This document shows positions 17,279-27,368 of a stretch of 64,000 nt of DNA, one piece after another (within the stretch, counting starts at the first letter, position 1; each line of letters starts with the position of its first letter). Made by a program: the position numbers and the translations under genes. A model generated the notes under the pieces. It was not told the DNA's origin. It saw nothing but the letters and a program-made list of their open reading frames with translations, and made no database searches. The stretch covers positions 186,001-250,000 of the forward strand of contig NZ_CP015030.1 of the NCBI RefSeq assembly GCF_011455695.1, in the 5' to 3' direction. This DNA comes from Mannheimia granulomatis. GTDB taxonomy: Bacteria; Pseudomonadota; Gammaproteobacteria; Enterobacterales; Pasteurellaceae.

Positions 17279-17895
17279 TGTTAGATCTTCCAATTATTGC
17301 CTATATCCTTGTTGCTATTGCGATTATTGCTCTGATTTTCGGGGCGGTATTAGGCTATTCCTCAATCAAACTTAAAGTAGAAGCCGATCCTATTGTTGAA
17401 AAAATTGATGCTTTGTTACCGCAAAGCCAATGTGGACAATGTGGTTACCCCGGCTGTAAACCTTATGCTGAAGCGATTGCCAATGGTGATGTAATCACTA
17501 AATGTGTACCGGGCGGGCAGCCTTTGGTAGTGAATCTTGCCGAGCTTTTAGGTGTTGAAGTGCCTGCAATAGATGGAATGGTAGAGCCTGAAGTGAAAGT
17601 GGCATTTGTAATTGAAGATATGTGCATTGGCTGCACTAAATGTATTCAAGCCTGTCCGGTGGATGCGATTATCGGTACCAATAAAGCAATGCACACTGTG
17701 ATTGCTGATCTTTGCACAGGTTGCGAGCTATGCGTTGCGCCTTGCCCGACTAACTGTATTGAAATGATTCCGATAAAACAAACAACAAAATCTTGGAATT
17801 GGCAATTTGACCAAAATTTAATTATCCCGATTGTGAATACGACCGAACTACAAAAAAAATTAGTGACCGGCGGAGGGCAAAATGAGCCATCCTAA
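17278..17895 (+). CDS. rnfB: Electron transport complex subunit RnfB
   Basis: RnfB is an iron-sulphur subunit anchored by one N-terminal helix (about residues 5-25). It shows the four-Cys domain [11 protein letters not shown]...TKC (about 49-80) and two ferredoxin clusters, [14 protein letters not shown] and [15 protein letters not shown] (about 117-165). The 205-residue length is normal. It begins inside the rnfA stop and ends 14 bases into rnfC, so the subunits are translationally coupled. Confidence 0.96.
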   Translation: MLDLPIIAYILVAIAIIALIFGAVLGYSSIKLKVEADPIVEKIDALLPQSQCGQCGYPGCKPYAEAIANGDVITKCVPGGQPLVVNLAELLGVEVPAIDGMVEPEVKVAFVIEDMCIGCTKCIQACPVDAIIGTNKAMHTVIADLCTGCELCVAPCPTNCIEMIPIKQTTKSWNWQFDQNLIIPIVNTTELQKKLVTGGGQNEPS

Positions 17896-20140
17896 TTTAG
17901 TGATTGAGCGAATCCGCCAAAATAAAGAAACCGGAAAATTATGGGATTTCCCGGGTGGTATTCACCCTATGGAAAATAAAGCCCAATCGAATGGCAAGCC
18001 TATTCGTCGCTTAAATTTACCTCGCTTTTTCTATGTGCCGCTGGTGCAGCATTCCGGCTGGGCGGGTGAGCTATTGGTTAAAGTTGGGGATAAAGTCTTA
18101 AAAGGCCAGCAACTTACTAAAGGTGATGATTATCGTCAATTACCGGTGCATAGCCCGACCTCCGGTAGGGTTATCGGTATTGAGCCTTACCCCTCTGCAC
18201 ATCCCTCCGGATTGCCGGAAATGACGGTTATTATTGAAACCGACGGTAAAGATGAGTGGGATGAACGTCAGCCGATTGAGGATTTTCTAACTTTAACAAG
18301 CGATCAAATTATTCAAAAAATTTACCAATACGGTATTGCGGGGTTGGGCGGTGCGGTATTTCCAACGGCATCAAAACTAAATTTTGCCGATAAATGTTGT
18401 AAGTTACTGGTAATCAACGGGGCAGAATGTGAGCCATATATCACCTGTGATGATCGCTTAATGCAAGACTACACTCACGATATAATCGAGGGTATCCGCA
18501 TTTTACGTTATGTGCTACGCCCTGAGGAAGTCGTCATTGCGGTGGAAGACAATAAGCCTGAAGCCATTAAGGCATTAGAAAAAGCATTAAAGGGCTCAAA
18601 CGATATGTTTGTGCGAACGATTCCGACAAAATATCCATCGGGTGCTTCGGATCAACTGGTGCAAGTGCTGACAGGGTTGGAAATCCCTTCCGGCAAGCGA
18701 ACCATTGAAATGGGCATTGTAATGCACAATATCGGTACGGCATTTGCAGTAAAACGGGCGATTATTGATGATGAGCCGTTAATTGAACGGGTAGTAACGC
18801 TTACCGGCGATAAAATCCGTAATAAAGGCAATGTGTGGGCAAGATTAGGGACGCCGATTCAGCATTTATTGGAACAGGTTGATTACCAAGCAGACAAACG
18901 CTTTCCGGTCTTTTTCGGTGGTCCGATGATGGGCTTTATTTTGCCCTCGTTACAAGCTCCGATCACCAAAACAGCTAACTGTTTAATCGCGCCGGATCAT
19001 TTTGAATACGCACCACCGGAGCCGGAACGAGCTTGTATCCGTTGTTCGAGCTGCTCAGATGCCTGCCCGGTTGGATTATTACCGCAGCAACTTTATTGGT
19101 TTGCCCGTTCGGAAGATCACGATAAATCCAAAGAATACCGCCTAGATGCCTGTATTGAATGCGGTGTTTGTGCTTATGTTTGCCCAAGTTACATTCCGCT
19201 GATTCAATATTTTCGCCAAGAAAAAGCGAAAATTCATGAAGTGGAAGAAAAAGCCCGTAAAGCAGAGGAAGCCAAACAGCGTTTTGAAGCCCGAGAGGCT
19301 CGTTTACAAAAAGAAAAAGAGGCTCGTACTGCACGTATTACCCAAGCCGCTGAGAAACGCCGAGAAGAAGTGGCAAATGCCGGCGGAATTGATCCGGTTA
19401 AAGCCGCTCTTGAACGTTTGAAAGCGAAAAAATCGGACCACACAGAACAACCGGTTGTTCAAGCTAAAGCGAACGGTGAGCCGGACAACAGTGATTTAAT
19501 GGCACAGCGTAAAGCCCGCCGAGCTGCAAAATTAGCAGAACAGGAACAAGCAGTTAAGAACAATGTAGAAACGGAGAATCATTCACCAGAAACCGCGCTT
19601 AATGACCCTCGCAAAGCAGCGGTTGCTGCCGCACTTGCTAGAGCCAAAGCGAAAAAGGCGACTCAACAAGCGGTCGGAAACGGTGAAAATATTGCAAATC
19701 CGGATAGTGAAATTGAAACCCGCAGGGCGGTGATTACTCCACCGGATGAGACAGACCCTCGCAAAGCAGCGGTTGCTGCCGCACTTGCTCGTGCTAAAGC
19801 GAAAAAAATGGCTCAACAAGCGGTCGGAAACAGTGAATATTCTGCAAAATTGGATGAAACCATAGGGACGAATAATCATGTTCCCGAAACTGTGGCAGAA
19901 GACCCGCGTAAAGCTGCCGTTGCTGCTGCATTAGCTCGGGCCAAAGCCAAGAAAGCGGCTCAACAAGCGGTTGAAAATAGTGAGAATTTTGCAAAATCGG
20001 ATAATGAAAATGAAATCGTTGGGGCGAATGGTAATGCTCCTGAAACAGCAGTCGAAGATCCACGCAAAGCTGCTGTTGCGGCAGCCATAGCTCGAGCCAA
20101 AGCGAAAAAAGCGGCTCAACAGGAGAAGAATAATGTTTAG
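17882..20140 (+). CDS. rnfC: Electron transport complex subunit RnfC with long repeat tail
   Basis: RnfC is the peripheral subunit that accepts electrons from NADH through flavin and iron-sulphur centres. Residues 1-450 are the conserved part: [32 protein letters not shown], and two 4Fe-4S motifs, [14 protein letters not shown] and [14 protein letters not shown]. Residues 450-752 are a charged, alanine-rich extension. It contains four copies of [18 protein letters not shown] spaced 49-52 residues, each copy ending AQQ or TQQ. Three copies include an in-frame uptake word (CAACAAGCGGT, read QQAV). RnfC tails vary widely between species. The end overlaps the next gene by eight bases. Confidence 0.95.
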   Translation: MSHPNLVIERIRQNKETGKLWDFPGGIHPMENKAQSNGKPIRRLNLPRFFYVPLVQHSGWAGELLVKVGDKVLKGQQLTKGDDYRQLPVHSPTSGRVIGIEPYPSAHPSGLPEMTVIIETDGKDEWDERQPIEDFLTLTSDQIIQKIYQYGIAGLGGAVFPTASKLNFADKCCKLLVINGAECEPYITCDDRLMQDYTHDIIEGIRILRYVLRPEEVVIAVEDNKPEAIKALEKALKGSNDMFVRTIPTKYPSGASDQLVQVLTGLEIPSGKRTIEMGIVMHNIGTAFAVKRAIIDDEPLIERVVTLTGDKIRNKGNVWARLGTPIQHLLEQVDYQADKRFPVFFGGPMMGFILPSLQAPITKTANCLIAPDHFEYAPPEPERACIRCSSCSDACPVGLLPQQLYWFARSEDHDKSKEYRLDACIECGVCAYVCPSYIPLIQYFRQEKAKIHEVEEKARKAEEAKQRFEAREARLQKEKEARTARITQAAEKRREEVANAGGIDPVKAALERLKAKKSDHTEQPVVQAKANGEPDNSDLMAQRKARRAAKLAEQEQAVKNNVETENHSPETALNDPRKAAVAAALARAKAKKATQQAVGNGENIANPDSEIETRRAVITPPDETDPRKAAVAAALARAKAKKMAQQAVGNSEYSAKLDETIGTNNHVPETVAEDPRKAAVAAALARAKAKKAAQQAVENSENFAKSDNENEIVGANGNAPETAVEDPRKAAVAAAIARAKAKKAAQQEKNNV

Positions 20141-20768
20141 TAGTCTAATCCCCGAATTTCCTTGGTCGTTTTTATTCGTGCAGGATTTAATTGGTACTAT
20201 TGTGTTTGCCATTTCAGGGGCTATCGCGGCCCGCCAGCATAAAATGGATATTTTCGGCATGTTTGTGCTGGCATTTGTAACCGGTGTTGGTGGTGGCACA
20301 TTGCGAGATATGATGATTGGCTCGACTCCCGTGTTTTGGATGAAACAGCCGATTTATGTGTTGATGATTACTTTGGCAGTAGTTATCACTGCCATTTTCC
20401 GTAATCAAATTTCCCGCAAAAGTTGGCAAACAGGGTTGTTAGTATTTGATGCAATTGGACTGGGCGTTTTTACTGTTATTGGCGTGCAAAAAGGGTTGGA
20501 TTTCGGCTTGCATCCTCTGATTTGTATCGCGCTTGGTGCGGTAACAGGCTGCTTTGGTGGCGTAATTCGCGATATTTTACGCAATGAGGTGCTGATTGTT
20601 CTACAAAAAGAAGTGTATGTGACGGCAAGTTTGATTGGTGGTGTGATTTTTGTAATGGCCAACTCATTGGGGCTGGAAAGCGATTGGGTTTATTTAACAA
20701 CGGTTGCTACTGTAATTACTATTCGCTTACTGGCAATCCGCTTTAATTTGAATTTGCCGAAGGTATAA
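20133..20768 (+). CDS. UPF0126/TRIC-type membrane protein within the rnf operon
   Basis: A 211-residue membrane protein with seven hydrophobic segments and an internal repeat: [19 protein letters not shown]...[13 protein letters not shown] in the first half and [20 protein letters not shown]...[14 protein letters not shown] in the second. This glycine-rich G.(G)..RD(M/I) pattern defines the YicG/YadS family, related to TRIC cation channels; E. coli YicG has been reported as a glycine transporter. The gene overlaps rnfC by eight bases and precedes rnfD, so it is transcribed with the Rnf genes. Its substrate here is unknown. A link to ion flow through Rnf is only a guess. Confidence 0.85.
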   Translation: MFSSLIPEFPWSFLFVQDLIGTIVFAISGAIAARQHKMDIFGMFVLAFVTGVGGGTLRDMMIGSTPVFWMKQPIYVLMITLAVVITAIFRNQISRKSWQTGLLVFDAIGLGVFTVIGVQKGLDFGLHPLICIALGAVTGCFGGVIRDILRNEVLIVLQKEVYVTASLIGGVIFVMANSLGLESDWVYLTTVATVITIRLLAIRFNLNLPKV

Positions 20769-20824
20769 CAAGCGGTCAAATTTTACCGATTTTTTGTAAA
20801 AAAGAATGAAAAAAGACCGCTTGT
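20768..20824. repeat. Facing pair of uptake sequences before rnfD
   Basis: ACAAGCGGTCAAATTTT at the left and GACCGCTTGT at the right enclose AT-rich DNA. It starts at the last base of the preceding stop codon and may act as a partial terminator inside the operon. Confidence 0.7.
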
Positions 20825-20845
20825 GTGGTTAGAAAAAGGAAAGAT

Positions 20846-21901
20846 ATGTTTAAAATGGTCAGTTCCCCCCATACGCATTCAAGCAATCTGACAGCAAATT
20901 TTATGTTGTGGGTAATTGCGATGATGCTACCTGCTTTAGGGGTTCAGCTTTATTATTTTGGGTTTGGAGTTCTCATTCAAACGCTATTAGCGATTAGTCT
21001 TGCAATAGTGATTGAAATCATTATTGCAAAATTACGCAAAAAAAAGACCGCTTTCTATTTATCGGATTTATCCGGCATTTTAACAGCGATGATTTTAGCG
21101 ATGTCAATTCCACCTTATGCTCCTTACTGGGTAGTTTTGATTGGGGTAATAGTCGCATTATTATTAGCAAAACATAGCTATGGTGGTTTAGGGCAGAATT
21201 TGTTTAATCCTGCAATGGTAGGATACGCTTTATTATTGGTTTCTTTTCCTGTTCAAATGACATCTTGGATGGTGCCAACTCATTTGCTCAGTGAACCACC
21301 AATGTTTGCAGACGCAATATCGCTTATTTTTAAGGGAGTAAGCACTGATGGCTTTAGTGCATATCAGCTAGTAAATAGTGTAGATGGTATTGCTCAAGCG
21401 ACACCTTTAGATAGTATGAAAAGCAATGGCCATAAATTGGGTTTTGAGGCTGTGATGGCAAGCCCGATTTTTAGTGGATTATTTGCAACAGGTTGGTTTC
21501 AACTGAATATTGCCTTTTTATTTGGTGGGTTAGTTCTGATTTATAAGCGAATTATTCATTGGCAAATTCCTGTTTCAATGCTGACGGTATTTTTATTGTT
21601 GAGTTTGGTAACAGAACTTTTTTCTAATAATCTACACTTACATCCAATTACTCATCTGTTTAGCGGAGCGATGATGTTTGGTGCATTTTTTATTGCAACA
21701 GATCCTGTTACCGCCTCGATTACACCTAAAGGAAAGTTAATTTTCGGCAGTTTGGTTGGTTTGTTGATGTATGTAATTCGTTATTATGGCAATTACCCGG
21801 ATGCGATAGCGTTTTCAGTCTTGTTGGCAAATATCTGTGTGCCTTTAATCGACCATTATACGCAGCCAAGACTATACGGTACAAAATTGGATAAAAGATA
21901 A
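20846..21901 (+). CDS. rnfD: Electron transport complex subunit RnfD
   Basis: RnfD is a membrane subunit with a covalently bound FMN. I choose the ATG at 20846 ([14 protein letters not shown]), which follows AAAGGAAAG, over an earlier in-frame start at 20825; this gives 351 residues, as in E. coli. About nine hydrophobic helices are visible. The FMN attachment site corresponds to the Thr in [10 protein letters not shown] near residue 185, where E. coli has SGATP; the preceding residues differ but Ala-Thr-Pro is kept. [23 protein letters not shown] and [15 protein letters not shown] are further family marks. Confidence 0.94.
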   Translation: MFKMVSSPHTHSSNLTANFMLWVIAMMLPALGVQLYYFGFGVLIQTLLAISLAIVIEIIIAKLRKKKTAFYLSDLSGILTAMILAMSIPPYAPYWVVLIGVIVALLLAKHSYGGLGQNLFNPAMVGYALLLVSFPVQMTSWMVPTHLLSEPPMFADAISLIFKGVSTDGFSAYQLVNSVDGIAQATPLDSMKSNGHKLGFEAVMASPIFSGLFATGWFQLNIAFLFGGLVLIYKRIIHWQIPVSMLTVFLLLSLVTELFSNNLHLHPITHLFSGAMMFGAFFIATDPVTASITPKGKLIFGSLVGLLMYVIRYYGNYPDAIAFSVLLANICVPLIDHYTQPRLYGTKLDKR

Positions 21902-22533
21902 TGAATACTTCAAAAGTTACTTTGAAATATGCCTTAATTTTAGGTGTGATTGCGTTGCTTTGTACGGCGGTTTCTACCGGTGTGTATTTGCTTACAAAAG
22001 GCAAAATTGATGATGTTACCGCAATGCAGCAACGCAAGTTATTAGAAGAAGTCGTGCCGAGAACACATTTTGATAATGATGTATTAGCCACTTGTAAAGT
22101 GGTTAAGCTAGAGCATGCGCCTTATTTAAATCGTATTTATTTTGCAAAAAAATCGGAAAATCTAACCGCTTACCTTATTCAAGGCACTGCTCCTGATGGT
22201 TATTCGGGCAATATTGTGCTGCTAATGGGGATTCAGCCAAATGGCAATGTATTAGGTGTTCGTACCCTTGAGCATAAAGAAACACCAGGCTTAGGCGATA
22301 AAATTGAGACCCGTATTTCAAATTGGATTTTATCTTTTACTAATAAATTATTTAGTTTGGAAAATGAAGCCGATTGGAATGTTAAAAAAGATGGTGGGCA
22401 ATTTGATCAATTTACCGGGGCGACTATTACTCCTCGTGCGGTAGTGAATAACGTTCGCCAAAGTGCGAAATGGGTGATTACTGAATTAGCACAAAATCCG
22501 GCAATGCTTGCGCAATTTCAATCTTGTAAATAA
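21901..22533 (+). CDS. rnfG: Electron transport complex subunit RnfG
   Basis: RnfG is a periplasm-facing flavoprotein anchored by one helix (about residues 9-31). The FMN-binding domain includes YSGNIVLLMGIQPNGNVLGVRTLEHKETPGLGDKIE. The covalent flavin site is the Thr of TGATITPRAVV near residue 177. The length of 210 residues is standard. Its ATG overlaps the rnfD stop codon by one base. Confidence 0.95.
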   Translation: MNTSKVTLKYALILGVIALLCTAVSTGVYLLTKGKIDDVTAMQQRKLLEEVVPRTHFDNDVLATCKVVKLEHAPYLNRIYFAKKSENLTAYLIQGTAPDGYSGNIVLLMGIQPNGNVLGVRTLEHKETPGLGDKIETRISNWILSFTNKLFSLENEADWNVKKDGGQFDQFTGATITPRAVVNNVRQSAKWVITELAQNPAMLAQFQSCK

Positions 22534-22545
22534 TCGGTAGAAGAA

Positions 22546-23229
22546 ATGGAAACAGATAATCAAATTCCTGTGCTGAATGTAGAAGCTGAGCCTAAACAAG
22601 TTTCGGTGTGGAAAAACCTATTTACTGAAGGTGTTTGGAAAAATAACGGGGCGTTAGTCCAATTACTCGGGCTTTGCCCGCTACTTGCAGTTTCAAATAG
22701 TGTAACCAATGCGTTAGGATTAGGCCTGGCAACTATGTTTGTGTTGATTTGTACTAATCTGACAATTTCGCTTTTCCGAAAAGTGATCCCCCATGATATT
22801 CGCATCCCGATTTATGTTATGGTGATTGCAACGGTAGTAACTGCGGTTCAATTACTAATGAATGCTTTTGCATTTCCTGTGTATCAATCATTGGGGATTT
22901 TTATTCCGCTGATTGTTACCAATTGTATTGTGATTGGTAGAGCAGAGGCTTACGCTTCAAAAAATGAGGTTAAACTCTCTGCTTTTGATGGCTTTGCAAT
23001 GGGATTAGGGATGACATTAAGTTTGGTTGTTCTAGGGGCATTGCGTGAGGTAATCGGCAACGGAACTTTATTTGACGGATTAGATTTATTGCTGGGTGAT
23101 TGGGCAAAAGCACTCCGTATAGATGTGCTGCATATTGATTCCGGATTATTATTAGCTATTTTACCACCGGGAGCTTTTATTGGGCTTGGGGTGATTTTGG
23201 CTGTGAAGAATATTATTGATAGGAAGTAG
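22546..23229 (+). CDS. rnfE: Electron transport complex subunit RnfE
   Basis: RnfE is the six-helix partner of RnfA in the membrane and shares its fold in inverted topology. It shows [50 protein letters not shown] and [13 protein letters not shown], all family hallmarks including the conserved LGLCPL Cys. The 227 residues match. It closes the rnfA-B-C-(UPF0126)-D-G-E operon; nth, which follows in E. coli, is not here. Confidence 0.95.
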   Translation: METDNQIPVLNVEAEPKQVSVWKNLFTEGVWKNNGALVQLLGLCPLLAVSNSVTNALGLGLATMFVLICTNLTISLFRKVIPHDIRIPIYVMVIATVVTAVQLLMNAFAFPVYQSLGIFIPLIVTNCIVIGRAEAYASKNEVKLSAFDGFAMGLGMTLSLVVLGALREVIGNGTLFDGLDLLLGDWAKALRIDVLHIDSGLLLAILPPGAFIGLGVILAVKNIIDRK

Positions 23230-23231
23230 TA

Positions 23232-23345
23232 CTTTACCCCATACGAGCCGTATGGGGTTCGATTAACCGAGTCACGCTGTGGCTAAAGTCCCGGAGGGAC
23301 TTAGATTATCTAGCCTGGCACGGCTCGTGCGAGGCACATATGGGA
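23232..23345. repeat. Hairpin-rich intergenic element after rnfE
   Basis: The gap between rnfE and lpxM is GC-richer than its surroundings and contains three short hairpins: CCCCATACG/CGTATGGGG near the start, GTCCC/GGGAC in the middle and GCACG/CGTGC near the end. It reads neither as a coding frame nor as a tRNA. The first hairpin may end rnf transcripts; the whole looks like a dispersed structured repeat. Confidence 0.45.
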
Positions 23346-23359
23346 GTTAAAGAGATAAT

Positions 23360-24313
23360 ATGACACGAATTACCGCCCAAGACGGCTATACGCACAAATT
23401 CTTATGGTCTTTTCTGCACCCGAGATATTGGGGAGTGTGGTTAGGGGTGTTTGGATTGGTGATTTTAGCCTATGTGCCGGCTCGTTTGCGGGATAAGTTT
23501 TCCGGTTGGATTGGGAAAATGGCTTACCAATATCTTAAAAAGAAAAATAAAAAAGGCTATCATCGAGCAAAAGTGAATTTGCGTTACTGCTTTCCTCATT
23601 GGGATGAGCAAAAACGAGAAGAAGTGATTGAACGGATGTTTGTTACTGTGGCGCAAACCATGCTTGCCATTGGTGAAACCGCTATTCGCCCTGTTTCTTA
23701 TTTACAAAAACGCTGCGAGTTTTCCGGCTTTGAGCATGTTGTTAAAGCAAAAGAGAGCGGGAAAAACGTAATTATGCTTGTACCACATACGTGGTCGATT
23801 GATATGGCAGGCGTTGCAATGTTCTCTTTAGGTTATCCTATGACTTCCATGTACAATCCACACCGCAATGCGTTAGTCGATTGGTTATGGAATATTACTC
23901 GAGAGCGTTTAGGTGGGCGAATGCACACCCGTCAAAATGGTATTAAAGCGTTTTTGGCAGATGTGCGTAAAGGTGATGTCGGTTATTTTTTGCCGGATGA
24001 AGATTTTGGCGAAGAGTTAAGCGTCTATGTGGATTTCTTTGCGACCGAAAAAGCGACTTTACCGGGCTTAAATAAAATGGCGAGAGTGGCGAATGCAGAG
24101 GTTATCCCAATGTTTTCCATTTACAATGCCGAAAAAGCAGTTTATGAAATGGAAATTCTCCCTCCCCTTGAATTTTCGGGCGACCCTAACCAATCAGCTC
24201 GTGAAATGAACCGAGTGATTGAATATTTTGTTGAGAAAAACCCAGAGCAATATGTTTGGATTTTACGTTTGCTTAAAACCAGACGTAACGGGGAAGATAT
24301 TTACGCAAATTAA
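23360..24313 (+). CDS. lpxM: Lipid A biosynthesis myristoyltransferase-type acyltransferase
   Basis: LpxM adds the last secondary acyl chain to Kdo2-lipid A at the inner membrane. The 317 residues begin with a short cytoplasmic segment and a membrane anchor (about 28-45). The acyltransferase block HTWSID near residue 142 supplies the catalytic His and Asp. The match is closer to E. coli LpxM than to LpxL: FLHPRYWGVWLGV near the start, GYFLPDEDFGEE, VDFFATEKATLPGLNKM, and EQYVWILRLLKTRRNGE near the end. It is a single gene between rnfE and pepD. Confidence 0.9.
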   Translation: MTRITAQDGYTHKFLWSFLHPRYWGVWLGVFGLVILAYVPARLRDKFSGWIGKMAYQYLKKKNKKGYHRAKVNLRYCFPHWDEQKREEVIERMFVTVAQTMLAIGETAIRPVSYLQKRCEFSGFEHVVKAKESGKNVIMLVPHTWSIDMAGVAMFSLGYPMTSMYNPHRNALVDWLWNITRERLGGRMHTRQNGIKAFLADVRKGDVGYFLPDEDFGEELSVYVDFFATEKATLPGLNKMARVANAEVIPMFSIYNAEKAVYEMEILPPLEFSGDPNQSAREMNRVIEYFVEKNPEQYVWILRLLKTRRNGEDIYAN

Positions 24314-24318
24314 AAAAT

Positions 24319-24342
24319 AGGGGCGAATGATCATTCGCCCCT
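24319..24342. terminator. Shared terminator of lpxM and pepD
   Basis: AGGGGCGAATGA and TCATTCGCCCCT form a perfect 24-base palindrome between the convergent stops, with A- and T-rich flanks on both sides. Confidence 0.88.
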
Positions 24343-24362
24343 AAAACATTTTAAAATAACGC

Positions 24363-25817
24363 TTATTTCTCAGGCGTTTGAGCCAAGAGCTTAGTTAAAA
24401 GGTTCCAATAATTTTCCACCGCAGGAATATGCACTTTTTCATCCGGTGAGTGAGCATTTAAGATAGTTGGGCCAATTGAGACAAAATCCATATCCGGATA
24501 AATTTTCTTAATTAAGCCACATTCTAGACCGGCATGAATTACCTTAATTTCAGCTTCATAGCCCAAAATCTCGTCATAAATTGCCTTAGTTAATGGGGTG
24601 ATTTTTGAATCCGGATTTGGCTCCCAGCCCGGGTAGCTACCTTTAAATTCAACATTTGCCCCAACTAAGGCAACTAACGAGCTGATTTTGCTCCTAACAT
24701 CTGCTTTCCCTCCCTCAATTAGTGAGCGAGCAAGAATAGTTGCTTTCACTTCATTATTTTCTGTTTTAAGAATGCCAATACTTAATGAGGTTTCTACTAC
24801 GTTTTCCACCACATCGCTATTACGAACAACGCCATTCGGTAACACATTGATAAAATGGATTAAACGCTGTGTGCTTGGAAGATCGAAACTTTGTGCCGGA
24901 ATTGGGCTTTCTTCAATAAAAAAGCTGAAATTTGGCTCAGCAAATTTTAATTCCGATTTTAGTTGAGCAGCAATTTCGGTTAAACAAGCGGTCAATTTTT
25001 CCTTGTTTTTTGCAGATAACACGATGGTTGCGTGAGCTTCACGTGGAATAGCATTACGTACCGAACCACCTTGAATATCAGCAATTTGGAATTCGGCAAT
25101 TGATTGTGCTTCAGCCAAAATGCGAGTGAAAACTTTAATTGCATTGGCTCGATTGGTGTGAATATCACAGCCGGAATGCCCGCCTTTTAAGCCTTTTAAA
25201 GTAATAGTCAACGCAGTATCTTGTCGGTTAGCTTCTAACTTAACCGGTAAGCTCACATTCACATCCTCGCCACCGGCACAACCAATATAGATTTCACCGT
25301 TTTCTTCGGTATCGGTATTGATCATTGCATCAGCTGTAAGCCAATTCGGACGTAAACCAATCGCCCCTTCCATTCCGGCTTCTTCTGTCATTGTAAGCAA
25401 CACTTCAATTGTCGGATGAGCCAAGTCCGAGCTTTCCAACACCGCCATACAAGAGGCTAAACCAATGCCGTTATCAGCACCGAGTGTTGTTCCTTTAGCT
25501 TTCACCCATTCGCCATCAATATAAGGAAGAATCGGATCTTTTTTGAAGTCATGCACAGTGTCGGCATTCGCTTGTGGCACCATATCTAAGTGTGCCTGTA
25601 ATGCGATAGTTTGGCGGTTTTCCATACCTGCTGTAGCTGGCTTGCGAATTAGAATATTACCGGCTTCATCACGTTCTACAAATAAATTTTTTGATTTTGC
25701 CCAATTCACAATAAATTCAGCCAGTTCCTCTTCGTGATAAGACGGATGAGGAATAGAACAGATTTTATCAAACCATTGCCAGAGCAGGTGAGGGGCGAGA
25801 ATTGAGATTTCAGACAT
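24363..25817 (-). CDS. pepD: Aminoacyl-histidine dipeptidase (peptidase D)
   Basis: PepD is a cytoplasmic M20 zinc dipeptidase that cleaves Xaa-His and other dipeptides. In the 484 residues, [10 protein letters not shown] (metal-binding His near residue 76), [11 protein letters not shown] (bridging Asp near 115) and [13 protein letters not shown] (catalytic and metal-binding Glu near 145) lie in order. The lid domain insertion is about 190-380. The C-terminal HAGLECGLI gives the last metal ligand region. It is convergent with lpxM; the 306-base gap upstream presumably holds its promoter. Confidence 0.95.
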   Translation of the reverse strand: MSEISILAPHLLWQWFDKICSIPHPSYHEEELAEFIVNWAKSKNLFVERDEAGNILIRKPATAGMENRQTIALQAHLDMVPQANADTVHDFKKDPILPYIDGEWVKAKGTTLGADNGIGLASCMAVLESSDLAHPTIEVLLTMTEEAGMEGAIGLRPNWLTADAMINTDTEENGEIYIGCAGGEDVNVSLPVKLEANRQDTALTITLKGLKGGHSGCDIHTNRANAIKVFTRILAEAQSIAEFQIADIQGGSVRNAIPREAHATIVLSAKNKEKLTACLTEIAAQLKSELKFAEPNFSFFIEESPIPAQSFDLPSTQRLIHFINVLPNGVVRNSDVVENVVETSLSIGILKTENNEVKATILARSLIEGGKADVRSKISSLVALVGANVEFKGSYPGWEPNPDSKITPLTKAIYDEILGYEAEIKVIHAGLECGLIKKIYPDMDFVSIGPTILNAHSPDEKVHIPAVENYWNLLTKLLAQTPEK

Positions 25818-26123
25818 AGATAACTCCTTTGTAAAATTTTGCGAAAAAATGACCGCTTAAATTTAAGTCGGCATAGATATTCTCTATTTTAGAATAAGTT
25901 AAGGTGATTTTTCACTAAAAACAAGGAAAGAATTGTTTTTCACATTGGAAAAATTATTTTAGTCGATATGGGAGTTGTGAGTATTTTTTGTACTAAATGT
26001 GCGGTTGTGTGAGCGTTTAGATAAAAAATTAAATGAAATGATGGCGAAAAAAGCATTTTCGGGTTATCCTAACGCAATTTTTATATTCAGGGGTTGGTCC
26101 CAATTTTATATTAGGTTGTTTCT
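25818..26123. other. Intergenic region between pepD and gpt
   Basis: This divergent gap must carry promoters for pepD and gpt. I see an uptake half-site GACCGCTT near 25850 and AT-rich DNA, but no operator I can name. Confidence 0.4.
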
Positions 26124-26597
26124 ATGAGTGAAAAGTACACAAATGAAAAATATGTGGTAACGTGGGATATGTTCCATATGCACGCCCGTAAGTTAGCAGA
26201 GAATTTATTACCTGCTTCCCAATGGAAAGGGATTATTGCAGTAAGCCGTGGCGGTTTATTTCCCGCTGCTGTTTTAGCACGTGAATTGGGTGTTCGCCAC
26301 GTAGAAACAGTTTGTATCGCAAGTTATGAGCACGATAATCAAGGTGAGCTAAAAGTATTGCATGCGGCCCAAACTGATGGTGAAGGCTTTATTGTGGTAG
26401 ATGATTTAGTGGATACCGGCAACACAGCAAAAGAAATTCGTAGAATGTATCCGAAAGCTCGTTTTGTAACGGTATTTGCTAAACCACATGGTGCACCACT
26501 TGTTGATGATTATGTGATTGATATTCCTCAAGAAACTTGGATTGAGCAACCTTGGGATTTAGGTATTACCTTTGTTCCACCGCTTGCTCGCAAGTAA
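26124..26597 (+). CDS. gpt: Xanthine-guanine phosphoribosyltransferase
   Basis: Gpt salvages xanthine, guanine and, less well, hypoxanthine by joining them to PRPP. The 157 residues include [17 protein letters not shown], the PRPP-binding motif [15 protein letters not shown] (about residues 92-106) and the C-terminal base-binding [11 protein letters not shown]. The length equals that of E. coli Gpt within a few residues. A terminator follows, so it is separate from gmk, although both serve guanine nucleotide supply. Confidence 0.96.
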   Translation: MSEKYTNEKYVVTWDMFHMHARKLAENLLPASQWKGIIAVSRGGLFPAAVLARELGVRHVETVCIASYEHDNQGELKVLHAAQTDGEGFIVVDDLVDTGNTAKEIRRMYPKARFVTVFAKPHGAPLVDDYVIDIPQETWIEQPWDLGITFVPPLARK

Positions 26598-26607
26598 TTT
26601 TATCGTG

Positions 26608-26638
26608 TAATGGACAATGAAAATTGTCCATTATTTTT
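26608..26638 (+). terminator. Terminator of gpt
   Basis: TAATGGACAAT (26608-26618) and ATTGTCCATTA (26623-26633) form an 11-bp stem with a 4-base loop, followed by TTTTT. Confidence 0.88.
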
Positions 26639-26660
26639 ACCTGTTTTGTAGATTTTTAAA

Positions 26661-27284
26661 ATGAGTTTAGGTCATCTTTATATTATTTCAGCACCAAGTG
26701 GTGCAGGAAAATCGTCATTAATTAACGCATTATTGGCAGATTTACCCCGCTCTGAAGTTCAACTCTCTATTTCTCACACAACACGTCAACCTCGCCCCGC
26801 AGAAGAAGATGGTGTGCATTATTATTTTACAACCCATGATGAGTTTAAGCGTTTAATTGAACAGGGGCATTTTTTAGAATGGGCAGAGGTGTTTGGTAAT
26901 TACTATGGTACCTCATTGCCAATGATTGAACGTAGCCTTGAACAAGGTATAGATGTCTTTTTAGATATTGATTGGCAAGGCGCACGTCAAATTCGTGAAA
27001 AAGTGCCGAATGTGAAAACTATCTTTATTTTACCGCCTTCAAAAGCGGAATTAGAAAAACGATTAATTGGGCGTGGGCAAGATTCGGCAGAAACCATTGC
27101 AAAACGGATGGCGGAAGCCGTGTCAGAAATGAGCCATTATGATGAGTTTGATTATGTAATTATTAACGATGATTTCAAGCAGGCTTTAGCTGAATTGAAA
27201 TCTATTTTAATGACAGAGCGTTTGTGCTTAAAGAGTCAGAAAATTCGCCATCAAAATCTGATTGGTGAACTGTTAAATGATTAA
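26661..27284 (+). CDS. gmk: Guanylate kinase
   Basis: Gmk phosphorylates GMP to GDP. The 207 residues carry the P-loop [12 protein letters not shown] (about residue 9), the GMP-binding [19 protein letters not shown], the [13 protein letters not shown] segment, and [11 protein letters not shown]. It begins about 60 bases after gpt and ends at a palindrome that lies upstream of the efflux lipoprotein gene. The rpoZ-spoT genes that follow gmk in many relatives are absent. Confidence 0.97.
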   Translation: MSLGHLYIISAPSGAGKSSLINALLADLPRSEVQLSISHTTRQPRPAEEDGVHYYFTTHDEFKRLIEQGHFLEWAEVFGNYYGTSLPMIERSLEQGIDVFLDIDWQGARQIREKVPNVKTIFILPPSKAELEKRLIGRGQDSAETIAKRMAEAVSEMSHYDEFDYVIINDDFKQALAELKSILMTERLCLKSQKIRHQNLIGELLND

Positions 27285-27302
27285 ATGAACATTTGTTCAT
27301 TT
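27283..27302. promoter_or_regulatory. Palindrome between gmk and the TolC-like gene
   Basis: AAATGAACA and TGTTCATTT form a perfect 9-bp dyad around TT, overlapping the gmk stop and 67 bases upstream of the TolC-like gene. It could be an operator for a TetR/AcrR-type repressor of the efflux gene, or simply the gmk terminator; no T-run follows, which favours an operator slightly. Confidence 0.4.
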
Positions 27303-27368
27303 TAGCTGGCAAGTGAAAATATTTTTACGTAAAATACGACAAATTTTTATTTAAGTAAGGAAAGTGTA

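Noticed and set aside
26038-26126. Short frame of 29 codons ending in an ATGA overlap with gpt
   Set aside because: It has no convincing ribosome-binding site or recognisable composition; the overlap can occur by chance.
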